From Microbacterium proteolyticum (lineage in GTDB: Bacteria > Actinomycetota > Actinomycetes > Actinomycetales > Microbacteriaceae), in contig NZ_CP121274.1 of the NCBI RefSeq assembly GCF_029639405.1, positions 496,001-560,000 of the forward strand: DNA of 64,000 nucleotides. The letters run 5' to 3'. Positions 43,698 through 52,672 of the stretch are shown here, in pieces (the first letter of the stretch is position 1; every line of letters begins with the position of its first letter). The position numbers and the translations under genes were made by a program. Under the pieces are notes generated by a model. That model searched no databases and was not told where the DNA came from. It worked only from the letters and a program-made list of their open reading frames with translations.

Positions 43698-44758
43698 CAA
43701 ACCTCCTGGGAGACGGGGGCGCGGTTGGCGCCGATGCCGAGTGACGTAGGGGATGCCTCGACGATCGGCGAGGCGGCGGCGGGCGCATCGACGGCGTCGC
43801 CGAGCGTCGACAGCAGCCCCGCCGACGGGGCGAAGAACGTGGAGCCGGTCTTCGGCACCGAGAAGTCGAGGAGCCGGTCGTGCACGCCGGGAGGGTCGCC
43901 GACGAACATGCGGCGCAGCATCGTCTCGATGACCCACAGCGCCCGCGACTGTCCGAGGAAGTACGTGCCGAACTCCGCGTGACCGGGACGACCGAACGGC
44001 ATGTTGTCGCGGATGATGTCGTGCTCGACGCCCGCATCGTCGACGATCGTCGCGAGCGTCTTGTGCGACTTCTGGCCGGATGTGGCGTCGTCCAACTCGA
44101 CGTTGTCGGCTTTCGTGCGGCCCATGATGCGCTCCTGTGCCTCGGTGGGCAGGGCCTGCCATCGGTCGAGCGGATGCAGGTACTTCTGCACCACGATGTA
44201 CGTGCCACCGGCGAAAGCCGGATCCTCGTCGCCGACGAGCACGCTGTCGGCGGCATCCGTCCCGACGGGGTTGGCGGTCCCGTCGACGAAGCCGAGGAGA
44301 TCCCGCCGGTCGAACGAGCGGAAGCACGACGTCTCGTCCTCGACCTGGATGCCATCGCCCAGCGCCGCGACCAGGAGCCGCTCGAACTCGAAGCACAGGT
44401 CGGCACGGTCGCCGCGGATGTGGAAGAGCAGGTCGCCCGGGGTGGCCACCGCGGTGTGCACGGCGCCGACCACCGGCGTGAAGGGATGCAGTTCGCGCGG
44501 CGACGGGCCTCCGACGAGCGTCGGCCACATCCTCGATCCGATGCCGACGGTGCACGAGAGCCCATCACCGGGATCGCGGAAACGCACCGTCTGCACGAGA
44601 CCGCCGAGGTCGCGGAGCACATCGCGGATGCCGTCGACAGCCTGGTCCGACACGGTCACGACGAGGAAGATCGCGTGCCCGGTGAGCGGTGCGGTGAACC
44701 GCTGCACGCCGTCCGGCACCCCGCTCACTCGTACACCTGCCGTGGAACCCGCATGCAT
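43697..44758 (-). CDS. dyp: DyP-type heme peroxidase, encapsulin cargo
   Basis: 353 residues from ATG at 44758. GFVDGTANP is the GxxDG motif with the catalytic Asp; FGRPGHAEFGTYFLGQSRA supplies the heme-side His and the conserved Arg. An Ala/Pro-rich tail of about 35 residues ends in SLGIGANRAP and then VSQEV; SLGIG is the known loading motif that binds the encapsulin inner wall. Together with the shell gene this is a peroxidase nanocompartment for oxidative-stress defence. A TAGCGT -10 box (minus strand, 44786-44791) suggests its own promoter. Confidence 0.94.
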   Translation of the reverse strand: MHAGSTAGVRVSGVPDGVQRFTAPLTGHAIFLVVTVSDQAVDGIRDVLRDLGGLVQTVRFRDPGDGLSCTVGIGSRMWPTLVGGPSPRELHPFTPVVGAVHTAVATPGDLLFHIRGDRADLCFEFERLLVAALGDGIQVEDETSCFRSFDRRDLLGFVDGTANPVGTDAADSVLVGDEDPAFAGGTYIVVQKYLHPLDRWQALPTEAQERIMGRTKADNVELDDATSGQKSHKTLATIVDDAGVEHDIIRDNMPFGRPGHAEFGTYFLGQSRALWVIETMLRRMFVGDPPGVHDRLLDFSVPKTGSTFFAPSAGLLSTLGDAVDAPAAASPIVEASPTSLGIGANRAPVSQEV

Positions 44759-44858
44759 CTCCCTTTCCCTGCCGAACGTTCTCGAACGCTAGGCGCTCGG
44801 AACCGGCATCCGCTCCGACACGAGTCGAAGAACGATACGGCCGGCGTGGAACGGGTAC

Positions 44859-46592
44859 TCAGCCGCGGTGGAGGAGGCGGCGCAGGACGTTGGTGTCGGC
44901 GAGGTCGATGAGCTCGTCGCCCCGACCCGAGAGCAGTGTCCGCAGCGCGAACAGGGCGAATCCCTTCGCCTGCGCCACCGTGATGGCGGGCGGGATCGCG
45001 AGCTCCTGGCGCGCCACGACCGCGGAGATGAGCGCGGGCCCCGGGCTGTCGAACGCCTCGGCGAGCGCGTGCCGGAGCTCCTCGCCGGTCGTCACGCGAT
45101 ACCCCGGGATGCCGATGGCCCGGGCGACCTCGGCGAAGTCCGGGTTCTTCAGGTCGGTGCCGGCGTTGACGATGCCCGCGGCCTTCATCTCGACCTCGAC
45201 GAAGTCCAGCGCGGAGTTGTCGAACACGACGATCTTGATGGGCAGGTCGTTCTGGCGGATCGACAGGAGGTCACCGAGGAGCATCGCGATGCCGCCGTCG
45301 CCGGCGAGCGCGATGACCTGCCGGTCACGGTCGACCGCTTGCGCGCCGAGCGCCTGCGGCATCGCGTTGGCCATCGAGCCGTGCGTGAACGACCCGATGA
45401 GGCGGCGGCGCCCGTTCATGTGGAGGTATCGGGCCGCCCAGATGACCGGCGTGCCGACGTCGGCCGTGAAGACGGCGTCATCCGCGGCGTGCTCGTCGAT
45501 GAGGCGGGCGACGAACTGGGGGTGCAGCGGCTGCCGACCGTCGTCGTTCGCGAGCTCGTCGAGTCCCTTCCGGGCGTGCTGGTAGTGCTCGACGCTGCGG
45601 CGGAGGTGACGGTCGTCACGCCCCTCGCGCAGCAGTGGGAGGAGGGCGCGGGCGGTGTCTCCGGCATCCCCCACCAAACCCACGTCGATGGGGGTCCGCC
45701 GCCCCAGCTGTTCGCCGCGGATGTCGACCTGCACGACCTTGGCGTGCGAGGGGTAGAACTGCCGGTAGGGGAAGTCCGTGCCGAGGAGGAGCAGAGCATC
45801 GCAATGCTCCATCGCCCGGTACCCGGACGAGAAGCCGAGGAGTCCCGTCATCCCGACGTCGTACGGGTTGTCGTACTCGATCCATTCCTTGCCGCGGAAG
45901 GCGTGCACGATCGGCGCCTGCAGCCTCTCGGCCAGCGCGAGGACGTCGGCGTGCGCACCGGCCACCCCGGCGCCGGCGAGGATCGTGACGTTCTCGGCGC
46001 CGTTGAGCACCTCGGCCGCGGCGGCGAGACCGTCGTCCGCGGGGAGGACGTGCGTACGGGTCGCCACGATGGGCGCGCTCGCCCGGCGCTCCGGCGCCTT
46101 CTCGAAGAACACGTCGCCGGGGACGACCACCACCGCGACGCCCTGCTTCTCGATGGCCGTGCGCATCGCGGTCTCCAGGACCCACGGCATCTGCTCGGGG
46201 CTGCCGACGAGCTCGGAGTAGACGCTGCACTCGCGGAACTGCTCCTGCGGGTGCGTCTCCTGGAAGTACCCGGAACCGATCTCGGCGGAGGGGATGTGCG
46301 ACGCGATCGCGAGGACGGGGACGCGCGAGCGCTGGGCGTCGTACAGGCCGTTGATGAAGTGCAGGCTCCCCGGTCCGCAGCTGCCCGCCACCACCGCGAG
46401 GCCACCCGTGATCGCGGCCTCGCCCGCGGCGGCGAAAGCCGCGGATTCCTCGTGCCGCACGTGCATCCACTCGAGCGTCCCGTCGCGCCGCAGCGCGTCG
46501 GTGAAGGCGTTGAGCGAGTCACCGGGAAGGCCCCACACGCGCTCCACCCCCGCTCGACGGAGCGTCTTCACGATCAGTTCGGCGATGTTCAT
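44859..46592 (-). CDS. poxB: Pyruvate oxidase/PoxB-like thiamine-diphosphate enzyme
   Basis: 577 residues from ATG at 46592 (GGAGG upstream). N-terminal PYR domain with WMHVRHEESAAFAAAGEA (catalytic Glu), a central FAD/nucleotide domain, and a C-terminal PP domain with GDGGIAMLLGDLLSIRQND...DNSALDFVEVEM, the thiamine-diphosphate/Mg motif GDGx(about 25)N. It is close to PoxB and to actinobacterial 'ubiquinone-dependent pyruvate dehydrogenase', with acetolactate synthase or a hydrogen-peroxide-forming oxidase as alternatives. It precedes the DyP gene by 100 nt on the same strand. Confidence 0.85.
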   Translation of the reverse strand: MNIAELIVKTLRRAGVERVWGLPGDSLNAFTDALRRDGTLEWMHVRHEESAAFAAAGEAAITGGLAVVAGSCGPGSLHFINGLYDAQRSRVPVLAIASHIPSAEIGSGYFQETHPQEQFRECSVYSELVGSPEQMPWVLETAMRTAIEKQGVAVVVVPGDVFFEKAPERRASAPIVATRTHVLPADDGLAAAAEVLNGAENVTILAGAGVAGAHADVLALAERLQAPIVHAFRGKEWIEYDNPYDVGMTGLLGFSSGYRAMEHCDALLLLGTDFPYRQFYPSHAKVVQVDIRGEQLGRRTPIDVGLVGDAGDTARALLPLLREGRDDRHLRRSVEHYQHARKGLDELANDDGRQPLHPQFVARLIDEHAADDAVFTADVGTPVIWAARYLHMNGRRRLIGSFTHGSMANAMPQALGAQAVDRDRQVIALAGDGGIAMLLGDLLSIRQNDLPIKIVVFDNSALDFVEVEMKAAGIVNAGTDLKNPDFAEVARAIGIPGYRVTTGEELRHALAEAFDSPGPALISAVVARQELAIPPAITVAQAKGFALFALRTLLSGRGDELIDLADTNVLRRLLHRG

Positions 46593-46782
46593 CTCTGCCT
46601 CCGGCTCTGGTCGTCCACGGCGGGCGCCCGCCCACACCGACGCTACGCCGAGCGGTGGACGGACGGGTCGGACGTCCACCGATCGTCCCTTCGACATCCG
46701 TCGGATCTTGTCCCGCGGGGCATCGCCTAGCCTCGGGACACGGCGGCGCGTCCGGCGACCGCCCCGAGAGGACGGACAGACC

Positions 46783-46983
46783 ATGAGTGCAGGCGACGCG
46801 AGCGCCCTTCCCGACCTCACCGGGTCGGTCGACGACCGCCTCGCCCTGCTGGCCGAACTGGAGCGCGCACACGCCGCGCTGCCGCCCGAGTGGCTCCTTC
46901 GCCAGCTGCGCTCCGCGCTTGCGGGATGGGCGGGCGACGAGACCGAACTCGACATCACGCGCGAGAACCACGACGACTACTGA
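46783..46983 (+). CDS. Small acidic hypothetical protein
   Basis: 66 residues from ATG at 46783, with GAGAGGA about 9 nt upstream and a TAGCCT -10 box at 46728-46733. Helical leucine-rich middle (DDRLALLAELERAHAALPPEWLL), no membrane segment and an acidic end (ETELDITRENHDDY). No family recognised. Divergent from poxB across 190 bp. Confidence 0.55.
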   Translation: MSAGDASALPDLTGSVDDRLALLAELERAHAALPPEWLLRQLRSALAGWAGDETELDITRENHDDY

Positions 46984-47015
46984 GTCGGCGCCAGGTCGAC
47001 GGCGATGTCGCGTCG

Positions 47016-47660
47016 TCACGTCGCCGACCCGAGGAGCGCCGCCCTCAACGACCGCGAGACCCATGCACGGAATTCCTCGAGGGTGTACCCGCGGCGACCG
47101 ACGAGGAGCTCGTACGTCTCGGGACTCGCGATCGCCCACGCCGTGTCGACCGCTTCCGAGGGTGAGAGCCCCGGGGCGAGGTCCGGCATGCCGTGGACGA
47201 GCCGGATGAACAGACCGTGCCGCCGCCGCTGCAGGTCGTCCCAGTCGTCGGCGATCTCGGGGTCGACACCGGCGGCGTCGCGGTACACGGCCCATGCCGT
47301 CGCCGCTCGCCCCGCCACGTCGATGAAGATCTCGGCGATGAGGTCGACCCGCTCCCCGGCCGTGAGTTCATCGCGGAAGCGCGCGGCCGCTTCGTCGGGT
47401 GCGGCCGCGTCGCCCGCGATGGCCGCCTCGGTCCATGCCCGCAGCAGGGCGCGTTTGCTGCCCCACGCGAGGTAAAGCGTCTGCACCGAAACGCCAGCCG
47501 CCGAGGCGAGTTTCGCGACCGTAGCAGCGCGATATCCGTGGGACGCGAACTCCGCACCCGCCGCCGCCAGGATCCGTCGCCGAGTGTCTTCTCGCAGCGC
47601 CTCGCCCACGCGCTGCTGCCGGCTGCGGCCGTCGGTGGCGGTATCCCGATCTTCCGTCAT
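47016..47660 (-). CDS. TetR-family regulator
   Basis: 214 residues from ATG at 47660. N-terminal helix-turn-helix (RRILAAAGAEFASHGYRAATVAKLASAAGVSVQTLYLAWGSK) and an all-helical ligand domain. Divergent from a CocE-type hydrolase gene across 75 bp that hold a palindrome, so it probably represses that gene and itself. Confidence 0.92.
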   Translation of the reverse strand: MTEDRDTATDGRSRQQRVGEALREDTRRRILAAAGAEFASHGYRAATVAKLASAAGVSVQTLYLAWGSKRALLRAWTEAAIAGDAAAPDEAAARFRDELTAGERVDLIAEIFIDVAGRAATAWAVYRDAAGVDPEIADDWDDLQRRRHGLFIRLVHGMPDLAPGLSPSEAVDTAWAIASPETYELLVGRRGYTLEEFRAWVSRSLRAALLGSAT

Positions 47661-47690
47661 GGACGAATCCTATCCGATGCTCTAGAGTCT

Positions 47691-47710
47691 CACTCAAATG
47701 CATGAGAGTG
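47691..47710. promoter_or_regulatory. Candidate TetR operator
   Basis: CACTCAAATGCATGAGAGTG, a 20-bp imperfect palindrome centred on ATGCAT. An outer inverted pair CCGATGC (47674-47680)/GCATCGG (47721-47727) surrounds it. It lies between the divergent TetR and hydrolase genes. Confidence 0.6.
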
Positions 47711-47735
47711 CCATTCAAAAGCATCGGAGGATGTC

Positions 47736-49367
47736 ATGGCCGTCATCGACCGTCCGTGGAGAAGGCCCGGCGCCGCGACTTACGCGCGGGCGCGCCTGCG
47801 CAACGCCCTGCGCCCACCGATCGAGGTCTACCGGATGCCGGGAACGGTCCGGAAGGACGCGGACCTCCCCGTCGAGATGTCCGACGGAGTGACACTCCGT
47901 CTCAATCTCTTCCGCCCCGCGGATGCCCACGGACCGTTGCCGACCCTGCTCTCCGCACATCCGTACGGCAAGGACGGCACCCCGCGGGCCCGCCGCAACG
48001 GGTGGTCACTGAACCCGCAGTTCCGAGTCATGAACCAGTCCGAGCCGCTGCGCATCTCCGACCAGACGAGCTGGGAGGCTCCCGACCCGGTGTGGTGGAG
48101 CGAGCAAGGGTACGCGGTGGTGAATCTCGACACGCGAGGGGGTGGCCACTCCGGGGGCCGCGGAGACCTCCTCTCGGATCAGGAGGCCGAGGACATCGCG
48201 CAGGTGATCGCCTGGATCGCCGCCCAACCCTGGTCGAACGGGCGAGTGGGCATGCTCGGAGTGTCCTACCTCGCACTGTCGCAGTACAAGGTCGCCGCGC
48301 TCCAACCTCCCGGACTCGAGGCGATCTGCCCGTGGGAGGGCTTCACCGACGCTTACAGCGATTTCTTCACTCCCGGCGGCGTCGTCGAGAACGGGTTCGC
48401 GCGTATCTGGCTGGCTCTCACCCAGCGCGTCGCACGACTGAACGTGGATCTCGCGGCCGGGCGCCGACGGCATCCCCTGCGCGATGAGTGGTGGGAGCGC
48501 CTCACCCCCGACCTGTCGAAGATCACCGTCCCGATGCTGGTGTGCACGAGCTTCTCGGATGCCAATCTCCACAGTGTCGGCTCGATGCGGGCTTTCGAAC
48601 GGTCGGGGTCGATCGAACCCCACGCGTACACGCATCGCGGACCCAAGTGGGCGACGTTCTACGGGGAGCAGGCCCGGACCGCGCAGAAGGCGTTCTTCGA
48701 CCGGCACCTCCGGGAGGAGGACGTTCCCGCGCTTCCGACGGTTCGCCTCGAGGTGCACGATCGACGCGATGCGGTCTCGGAGGTCCGTGACGAGAACGAG
48801 TGGCCCCTCGCGCGGACGCAGTGGCGGTCGCTGCACCTCAGCGCCGATGGCACGCTGGCACCGGTCCCCGGTATCCCGGGCGAGGTCCGCTTTCCGCTTC
48901 GTCGGCGCGCCGCCGCGTTCGAGTACCGCTTCGACACCGACACCGAGCTCACGGGACCGATGACCGTGCGCCTCCGGGTGGCTACCCGGGGCTGCGCCGA
49001 TCCGCGCCTGTTCGTCGGGGTGGAGAAGTGGGCCGACGGAAGGCCAGTCGGCTTCGAGGGATCGTACGGCTACGGCCGCGACCACGTCGCGCAGGGGCGC
49101 CTACGACTGGCGCTGCGCGACGGCGTCGACACGCTCCACCCCGTCGCGGACGGCGAAGAGATGGACGTCGAGATCGGGCTCAGCCCGTCGGCCACCCTGT
49201 TCCGCGCCGGCGAGAGCCTTCGACTGCTCATCGGCGGTCGCTACCTCCACCCGCGCAACCCGCTCTTCGGCCACTTCCCCGCCCACTACGTGCCGAGTCG
49301 TGGAGGCACCGCGACGATCGTGTGCGAGGGGTCGGAGTTGACGGTGCCGGTGATCCGTCAGGGCTGA
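47736..49367 (+). CDS. CocE/NonD-type alpha/beta hydrolase (X-Pro dipeptidyl-peptidase-like)
   Basis: 543 residues from ATG at 47736. Alpha/beta-hydrolase core with GMLGVSYLALSQYKVAAL (nucleophile Ser in GxSxx) and VVNLDTRGGGHSGG for the oxyanion side, then the C-terminal jelly-roll domain of the CocE family (FEYRFDTDTELTGPMTVRLRV, GESLRLLIGGRY). No signal peptide. Members cleave esters or amides, including aminopeptidase and acylase activities; the substrate is open. Probably controlled by the divergent TetR protein. Confidence 0.85.
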   Translation: MAVIDRPWRRPGAATYARARLRNALRPPIEVYRMPGTVRKDADLPVEMSDGVTLRLNLFRPADAHGPLPTLLSAHPYGKDGTPRARRNGWSLNPQFRVMNQSEPLRISDQTSWEAPDPVWWSEQGYAVVNLDTRGGGHSGGRGDLLSDQEAEDIAQVIAWIAAQPWSNGRVGMLGVSYLALSQYKVAALQPPGLEAICPWEGFTDAYSDFFTPGGVVENGFARIWLALTQRVARLNVDLAAGRRRHPLRDEWWERLTPDLSKITVPMLVCTSFSDANLHSVGSMRAFERSGSIEPHAYTHRGPKWATFYGEQARTAQKAFFDRHLREEDVPALPTVRLEVHDRRDAVSEVRDENEWPLARTQWRSLHLSADGTLAPVPGIPGEVRFPLRRRAAAFEYRFDTDTELTGPMTVRLRVATRGCADPRLFVGVEKWADGRPVGFEGSYGYGRDHVAQGRLRLALRDGVDTLHPVADGEEMDVEIGLSPSATLFRAGESLRLLIGGRYLHPRNPLFGHFPAHYVPSRGGTATIVCEGSELTVPVIRQG

Positions 49368-49434
49368 GCGCCTGCGGCGCCCACGAACGCCATGCCCTGG
49401 ACGCCGCGACGAGCGAACTGCCACACGAACGACG

Positions 49435-49459
49435 AAAGCCCCGGCGAACCGGGGCTTTT
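49435..49459. terminator. Intrinsic terminator
   Basis: AAAGCCCCGG, CGAA loop, CCGGGGCTTTT. It lies 67 nt after the hydrolase stop and also just beyond the 3' end of the minus-strand tRNA gene, so it can serve both. Confidence 0.85.
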
Positions 49460-49463
49460 CGTG

Positions 49464-49552
49464 CGGAGACGGAGGGATTTGAACCCTCGGTCCCCTTACG
49501 GGGACTCCACCTTAGCAGGGTGGTGCACTAGGCCTGACTATGCGACGTCTCC
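49464..49552 (-). tRNA. tRNA-Ser(GCT)
   Basis: Reads on the minus strand from GGAGACG to CGTCTCC plus a G discriminator. Long variable arm (GGAGTCCCCGTAAGGGGACC region), T-loop GGTTCAAATCC and anticodon loop CTGCTAA with GCT. No encoded CCA is seen. Confidence 0.95.
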
Positions 49553-49646
49553 AGGTGATCTACGCCGAGGCGCGAGCACACCGGACCATACTAACCGGTC
49601 GGGGCGCGGCATCCGAATCCGAGGGAAGGATGCCGCGCCCCACCGG

Positions 49647-50915
49647 TCAGCGGACGTTTCCGTTCGAGCAGGTGGCCTGCGCGGCGGTCTGACCGGCGAT
49701 CTCCGACGGCAGCGTGATGACGCTCGACGACGGGTCGGGGGTGGGCGTCGCACCCTCGGTCGGGGCCGCGGAGTCGGTCGCGGTGGGCGCGGGAGTCGCG
49801 CTCTCGTCGACCACGACGCCGTTGCCGTCACTGAGGGCACCCGACAGCTGGATCGGCTGGTTCGCCGCCAGGGCCGACCACAGGGCGTCGGCAGCTTCGG
49901 AGTCGGGGACGACGCGGTTGGCGTTGGACGGGTCGGTGTACGTCGGGTACTGCACGAACACGATCTCGTCGAACGGCACGTCCTTGACGGCCATCGCGAT
50001 CTGCACGAGGGTGAGCGGGTTCGTGAGCGACGTCGACGGGTCGACGTTGCGCAGAGTCGTCGACGCGAGCTTGTACAGCGTCGCGGGGTTCGACAGCACC
50101 TCTTCGCTGCGGAGCTTCGAGGTCAGACGCGACATGTACTGCTGCTGGTTGGAGATGCGGCCCAGGTCGCCGCCGTCACCGACGCCGTGGCGGGTGCGGA
50201 GGAACTGCAGCGCGTCGAGACCCTTGATGGTGCGCATGCCGGCGGGCCAGTCGATGCCGGTGTACGGGTCCTTGATGCCGTTGGCGATGCAGACGTCGAC
50301 TCCGCCGATGGCATCCGTGATGTTGATGACGCCGCCGAAGCTGACCTTCGCCGCGAACGGGATCTGCAGTCCGCTGAGCTCGGAGATCGTCGAGACGACA
50401 CAGCCGAGGCCGCCGTACATGAAGGCGCTGTTGATCTGCTGCTTCGACATCGCCGAGGTGACGTTGCCGTCGGCGTCGGTGCAGGAGGGGATCGGCACCA
50501 TCAGGTCGCGCGGGAACGAGATCACGGTGACGCGGCGGGGCTCGTCCGAGATGTGCACGAGCATGTTGACGTCGTTGAGGTTGCCCTCCGAATCGGGTCC
50601 GCTGCAGCGGTCGCCGAAGTACTGGGCGAACTCGGGCTCGCACTCGTCGGTGCCGACGAGGAGCAGGTTCACGCCGCCCTTGAGCTCGCCGATGTCCGGC
50701 GGAACCGCGGGTTGGTCGGGCAGATCGACCGCGTCTGCGGTGAAGCTCGACGACAGGTCGTACACGGCGTAGGCGGCCACGCCCGCACCGGCGACGAGGA
50801 GGACGGCCATCGCTACGGCGAGGCCGCGGAAGAATTGTCCGAGCGGGCCGAGCGAGCGCAGGCGTCCGTGACGCGCGATCGTCCGGCGCCCGCGCGGGGT
50901 CGTGGTTCTGCTCAC
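49647..50915 (-). CDS. LytR-CpsA-Psr (LCP) family cell-wall polymer transferase
   Basis: 422 residues from GTG at 50915 (AAAGGA 5 nt upstream). An Arg-rich cytoplasmic start, one membrane helix at about 30-52, then the LCP domain outside: NLLLVGTDE, ISFPRDLMVPIP (the catalytic Arg/Asp pair), GGVDVCIANGIKDPYTGIDWP and ALQFLRTRHGVGDGGDLGRISNQQQ. A Pro/Thr/Ala-rich tail ends in TCSNGNVR. LCP enzymes attach phospho-linked glycopolymers to peptidoglycan, and this one could anchor the glycan made by the 1-6.7 kb locus; that link is inference. Confidence 0.92.
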   Translation of the reverse strand: MSRTTTPRGRRTIARHGRLRSLGPLGQFFRGLAVAMAVLLVAGAGVAAYAVYDLSSSFTADAVDLPDQPAVPPDIGELKGGVNLLLVGTDECEPEFAQYFGDRCSGPDSEGNLNDVNMLVHISDEPRRVTVISFPRDLMVPIPSCTDADGNVTSAMSKQQINSAFMYGGLGCVVSTISELSGLQIPFAAKVSFGGVINITDAIGGVDVCIANGIKDPYTGIDWPAGMRTIKGLDALQFLRTRHGVGDGGDLGRISNQQQYMSRLTSKLRSEEVLSNPATLYKLASTTLRNVDPSTSLTNPLTLVQIAMAVKDVPFDEIVFVQYPTYTDPSNANRVVPDSEAADALWSALAANQPIQLSGALSDGNGVVVDESATPAPTATDSAAPTEGATPTPDPSSSVITLPSEIAGQTAAQATCSNGNVR

Positions 50916-51066
50916 TCGGGTCCTTTCGGGAGGACGGATGCCGCGGAGCGGCACGCCGAGACCGCGACGACGCGCAGGTCGGGACGAGTTTAAGGACCGA
51001 CACCTGAAAAGTGCGTGAACGAACGGTGTGGCGAGTGGACGCGCGGCCGCGGGCAGGCCGGACGGC

Positions 51067-51783
51067 TCAGGCGCCGAGCTCGGAACGCGGGGCCGGCACG
51101 ACGGGGGTGTCGATGTGGAACGTGGCGGCGAAGCGCTCGAGGAGAGCCTCATCGCCCGCCAGCACGTGGACGACGCCGGAGTCGATGGCATCCCCGGGCG
51201 TCAACGAGCCGGCGATGACGTTCCGGATGCCGGGGCCGGCGGCGAAGACAAGGTCGGGCGCGGCGTCGGGCAACCGCCCGCCGACCGGGGGTGGTGCGGG
51301 CGCGAGCGGGATGACCGTGAGCCCGCCTCCCGCGACCTGGACGCGGAGGGACACGTCGGCGACGTGGAGTTCGTAGTCCACCGCGGGCATCCCGGCGGCG
51401 ACCTCGGGCTGGAATGCCGTCCTCAGCGCCATGGTCAACGAGTCGGGAGTGATGACGTCGCCCTCGCCGGGCTCCCCCATCGCCGCGAACCCCCACCGCC
51501 CGAGAGCCAGGACGATCGGCTCGAGCGCACGCCCGTACGGGGTCAGCTCGTAGATCGGCCCGCGCCCCTTGTAGGGGGCGCGTCGGACGATCCCCGACTC
51601 CTGCAGTTCTCGCAGCCGGGTCGCGAGGATGTTCGTGGGGATCCGCGGCAGGCCCTGCTTGAGGTCGGTGTAGCGACGGGCGCCGACGAGCAGATCGCGG
51701 ATGATGAGCATCGCCCATCGCTCGCCGATCAGCTCGACGGCCGTCGTCACGCCGCAGTACTGCCCGTAGTTGCGGGCGGCCAC
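51067..51783 (-). CDS. HxlR-family regulator with SCP2-like C-terminal domain
   Basis: 238 residues from GTG at 51783, overlapping the VOC stop (TAGTG). The winged helix begins YCGVTTAVELIGERWAMLIIRDLLVGARRYTDLKQGLPRIPTNILATRLREL, the HxlR signature with its Cys. From about residue 130 a sterol-carrier-like domain follows (YELHVADVSLRVQVAGG), a common pairing that may bind a small hydrophobic ligand. Cotranscribed with a VOC protein; the 46-bp nested dyad upstream is its likely operator. Confidence 0.9.
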   Translation of the reverse strand: MAARNYGQYCGVTTAVELIGERWAMLIIRDLLVGARRYTDLKQGLPRIPTNILATRLRELQESGIVRRAPYKGRGPIYELTPYGRALEPIVLALGRWGFAAMGEPGEGDVITPDSLTMALRTAFQPEVAAGMPAVDYELHVADVSLRVQVAGGGLTVIPLAPAPPPVGGRLPDAAPDLVFAAGPGIRNVIAGSLTPGDAIDSGVVHVLAGDEALLERFAATFHIDTPVVPAPRSELGA

Positions 51784-52220
51784 TACGCCTGCGCCTGCTC
51801 CTCGTAGGCCGCCGGGCCTTCCGCGGCCGCCGTCGGGTCCATGTAGAGGAACCCGAGCGAGTTGCCGTCCGGGTCGTCGAGGTCGCGCGAGTACATGAAG
51901 CCGTAGTCCTGCGCCTCGCGCGGCTCGGTCCCGCCTGCTGCGAGGCCGAGGGCGAGGATGGCATCCACGTCTTCGCGGGAGTCGCGGCTGAACGAGAGCG
52001 CGACCTGGAGGCTCTCGTTCGGGTCGACGATCGGCTTGTCGGTGAAGGTCGCGAGGAACTCGCGCTTGAGGACCATGAAGTAGATCGTGTCGCTCCACAC
52101 GACGCACGCCGCGTTGTCGTCGGTGAAGTTCGGATTGATCGTGCAGCCCAGAGCCGTGTAGAACGCCTTGGCGCGGTCGAGGTCGGTGGTGGGGATGTTG
52201 ACGAAGATGCTGGTGTCCAT
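51783..52220 (-). CDS. VOC-superfamily (glyoxalase/bleomycin-resistance) protein
   Basis: 145 residues from ATG at 52220. Two beta-alpha-beta-beta-beta repeats (SIFVNIPTTDLDRAKAFYTALG; DYGFMYSRDLDDPDGNSLGFLYMDP). Metal-binding positions are not all evident. Probably cytoplasmic. First gene of a two-gene operon with the HxlR regulator, divergent from another VOC gene. Confidence 0.88.
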   Translation of the reverse strand: MDTSIFVNIPTTDLDRAKAFYTALGCTINPNFTDDNAACVVWSDTIYFMVLKREFLATFTDKPIVDPNESLQVALSFSRDSREDVDAILALGLAAGGTEPREAQDYGFMYSRDLDDPDGNSLGFLYMDPTAAAEGPAAYEEQAQA

Positions 52221-52223
52221 GGC

Positions 52224-52269
52224 GTGATACTTGCAAAAGACAAGTTCGCTTGTCAATAACAAGTATCAC
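52224..52269. promoter_or_regulatory. Nested 46-bp dyad, candidate HxlR operator
   Basis: Outer arms GTGATACTTG/CAAGTATCAC and inner arms GACAAG/CTTGTC share the same centre (52246.5), separated by 5-nt spacers. AT-rich. It lies between the divergent VOC genes and includes the region where both promoters should be. Confidence 0.75.
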
Positions 52270-52279
52270 GGCTCCGCCC

Positions 52280-52291
52280 TACCCTGTTCGC
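52280..52291 (+). promoter_or_regulatory. Leaderless -10 promoter of the second VOC gene
   Basis: TACCCT, then exactly 6 nt, then ATG at 52292. Confidence 0.6.
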
Positions 52292-52672
52292 ATGCGCATG
52301 CGCCTCGAACTCATCCCGTTGACCGTCTCCGACGTCGACCGGAGCATCGCGTTCTACCGGGACATCCTGGGCTTCGCGCTCGACCACGACGTCTCCCCCG
52401 GCAACGGCATGCGCGTGGTCCAGCTCACCCCGCCCGGCTCGGCCTGCTCCATCGCCTTCGGAACGGGGATGGGAGGCGGTGCTCCCGTCGTCAACATCCA
52501 CCTCGTCGTCGACGACCTCGAGACGACCCGCGCAACCCTCGTGTCACGCGGCCTCGACGTGAGCGGCATCCACGACATGGGCGGCGGCGTGCGCTACGCC
52601 TTCTTCTCCGACCCGGATGCCAACACCTGGGCACTGCAGGAGATCAGCCCGGGCGCGTCACTCACGGAGTGA
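52292..52672 (+). CDS. VOC-superfamily protein
   Basis: 126 residues from ATG at 52292; ATG at 52298 is a second choice. One-subunit VOC protein with LELIPLTVSDVDRSIAFYRDILGFALDHD and FFSDPDANTWALQEI, the latter ending in the usual metal-site Glu. Probably leaderless. Divergent from the HxlR/VOC operon, so it is likely controlled by the nested dyad. Confidence 0.88.
   Translation: MRMRLELIPLTVSDVDRSIAFYRDILGFALDHDVSPGNGMRVVQLTPPGSACSIAFGTGMGGGAPVVNIHLVVDDLETTRATLVSRGLDVSGIHDMGGGVRYAFFSDPDANTWALQEISPGASLTE

Noticed and set aside
46593..46782. Riboswitch between poxB and the small ORF
   Set aside because: Only a plausible -10 box and ribosome site were seen; no conserved aptamer pattern.
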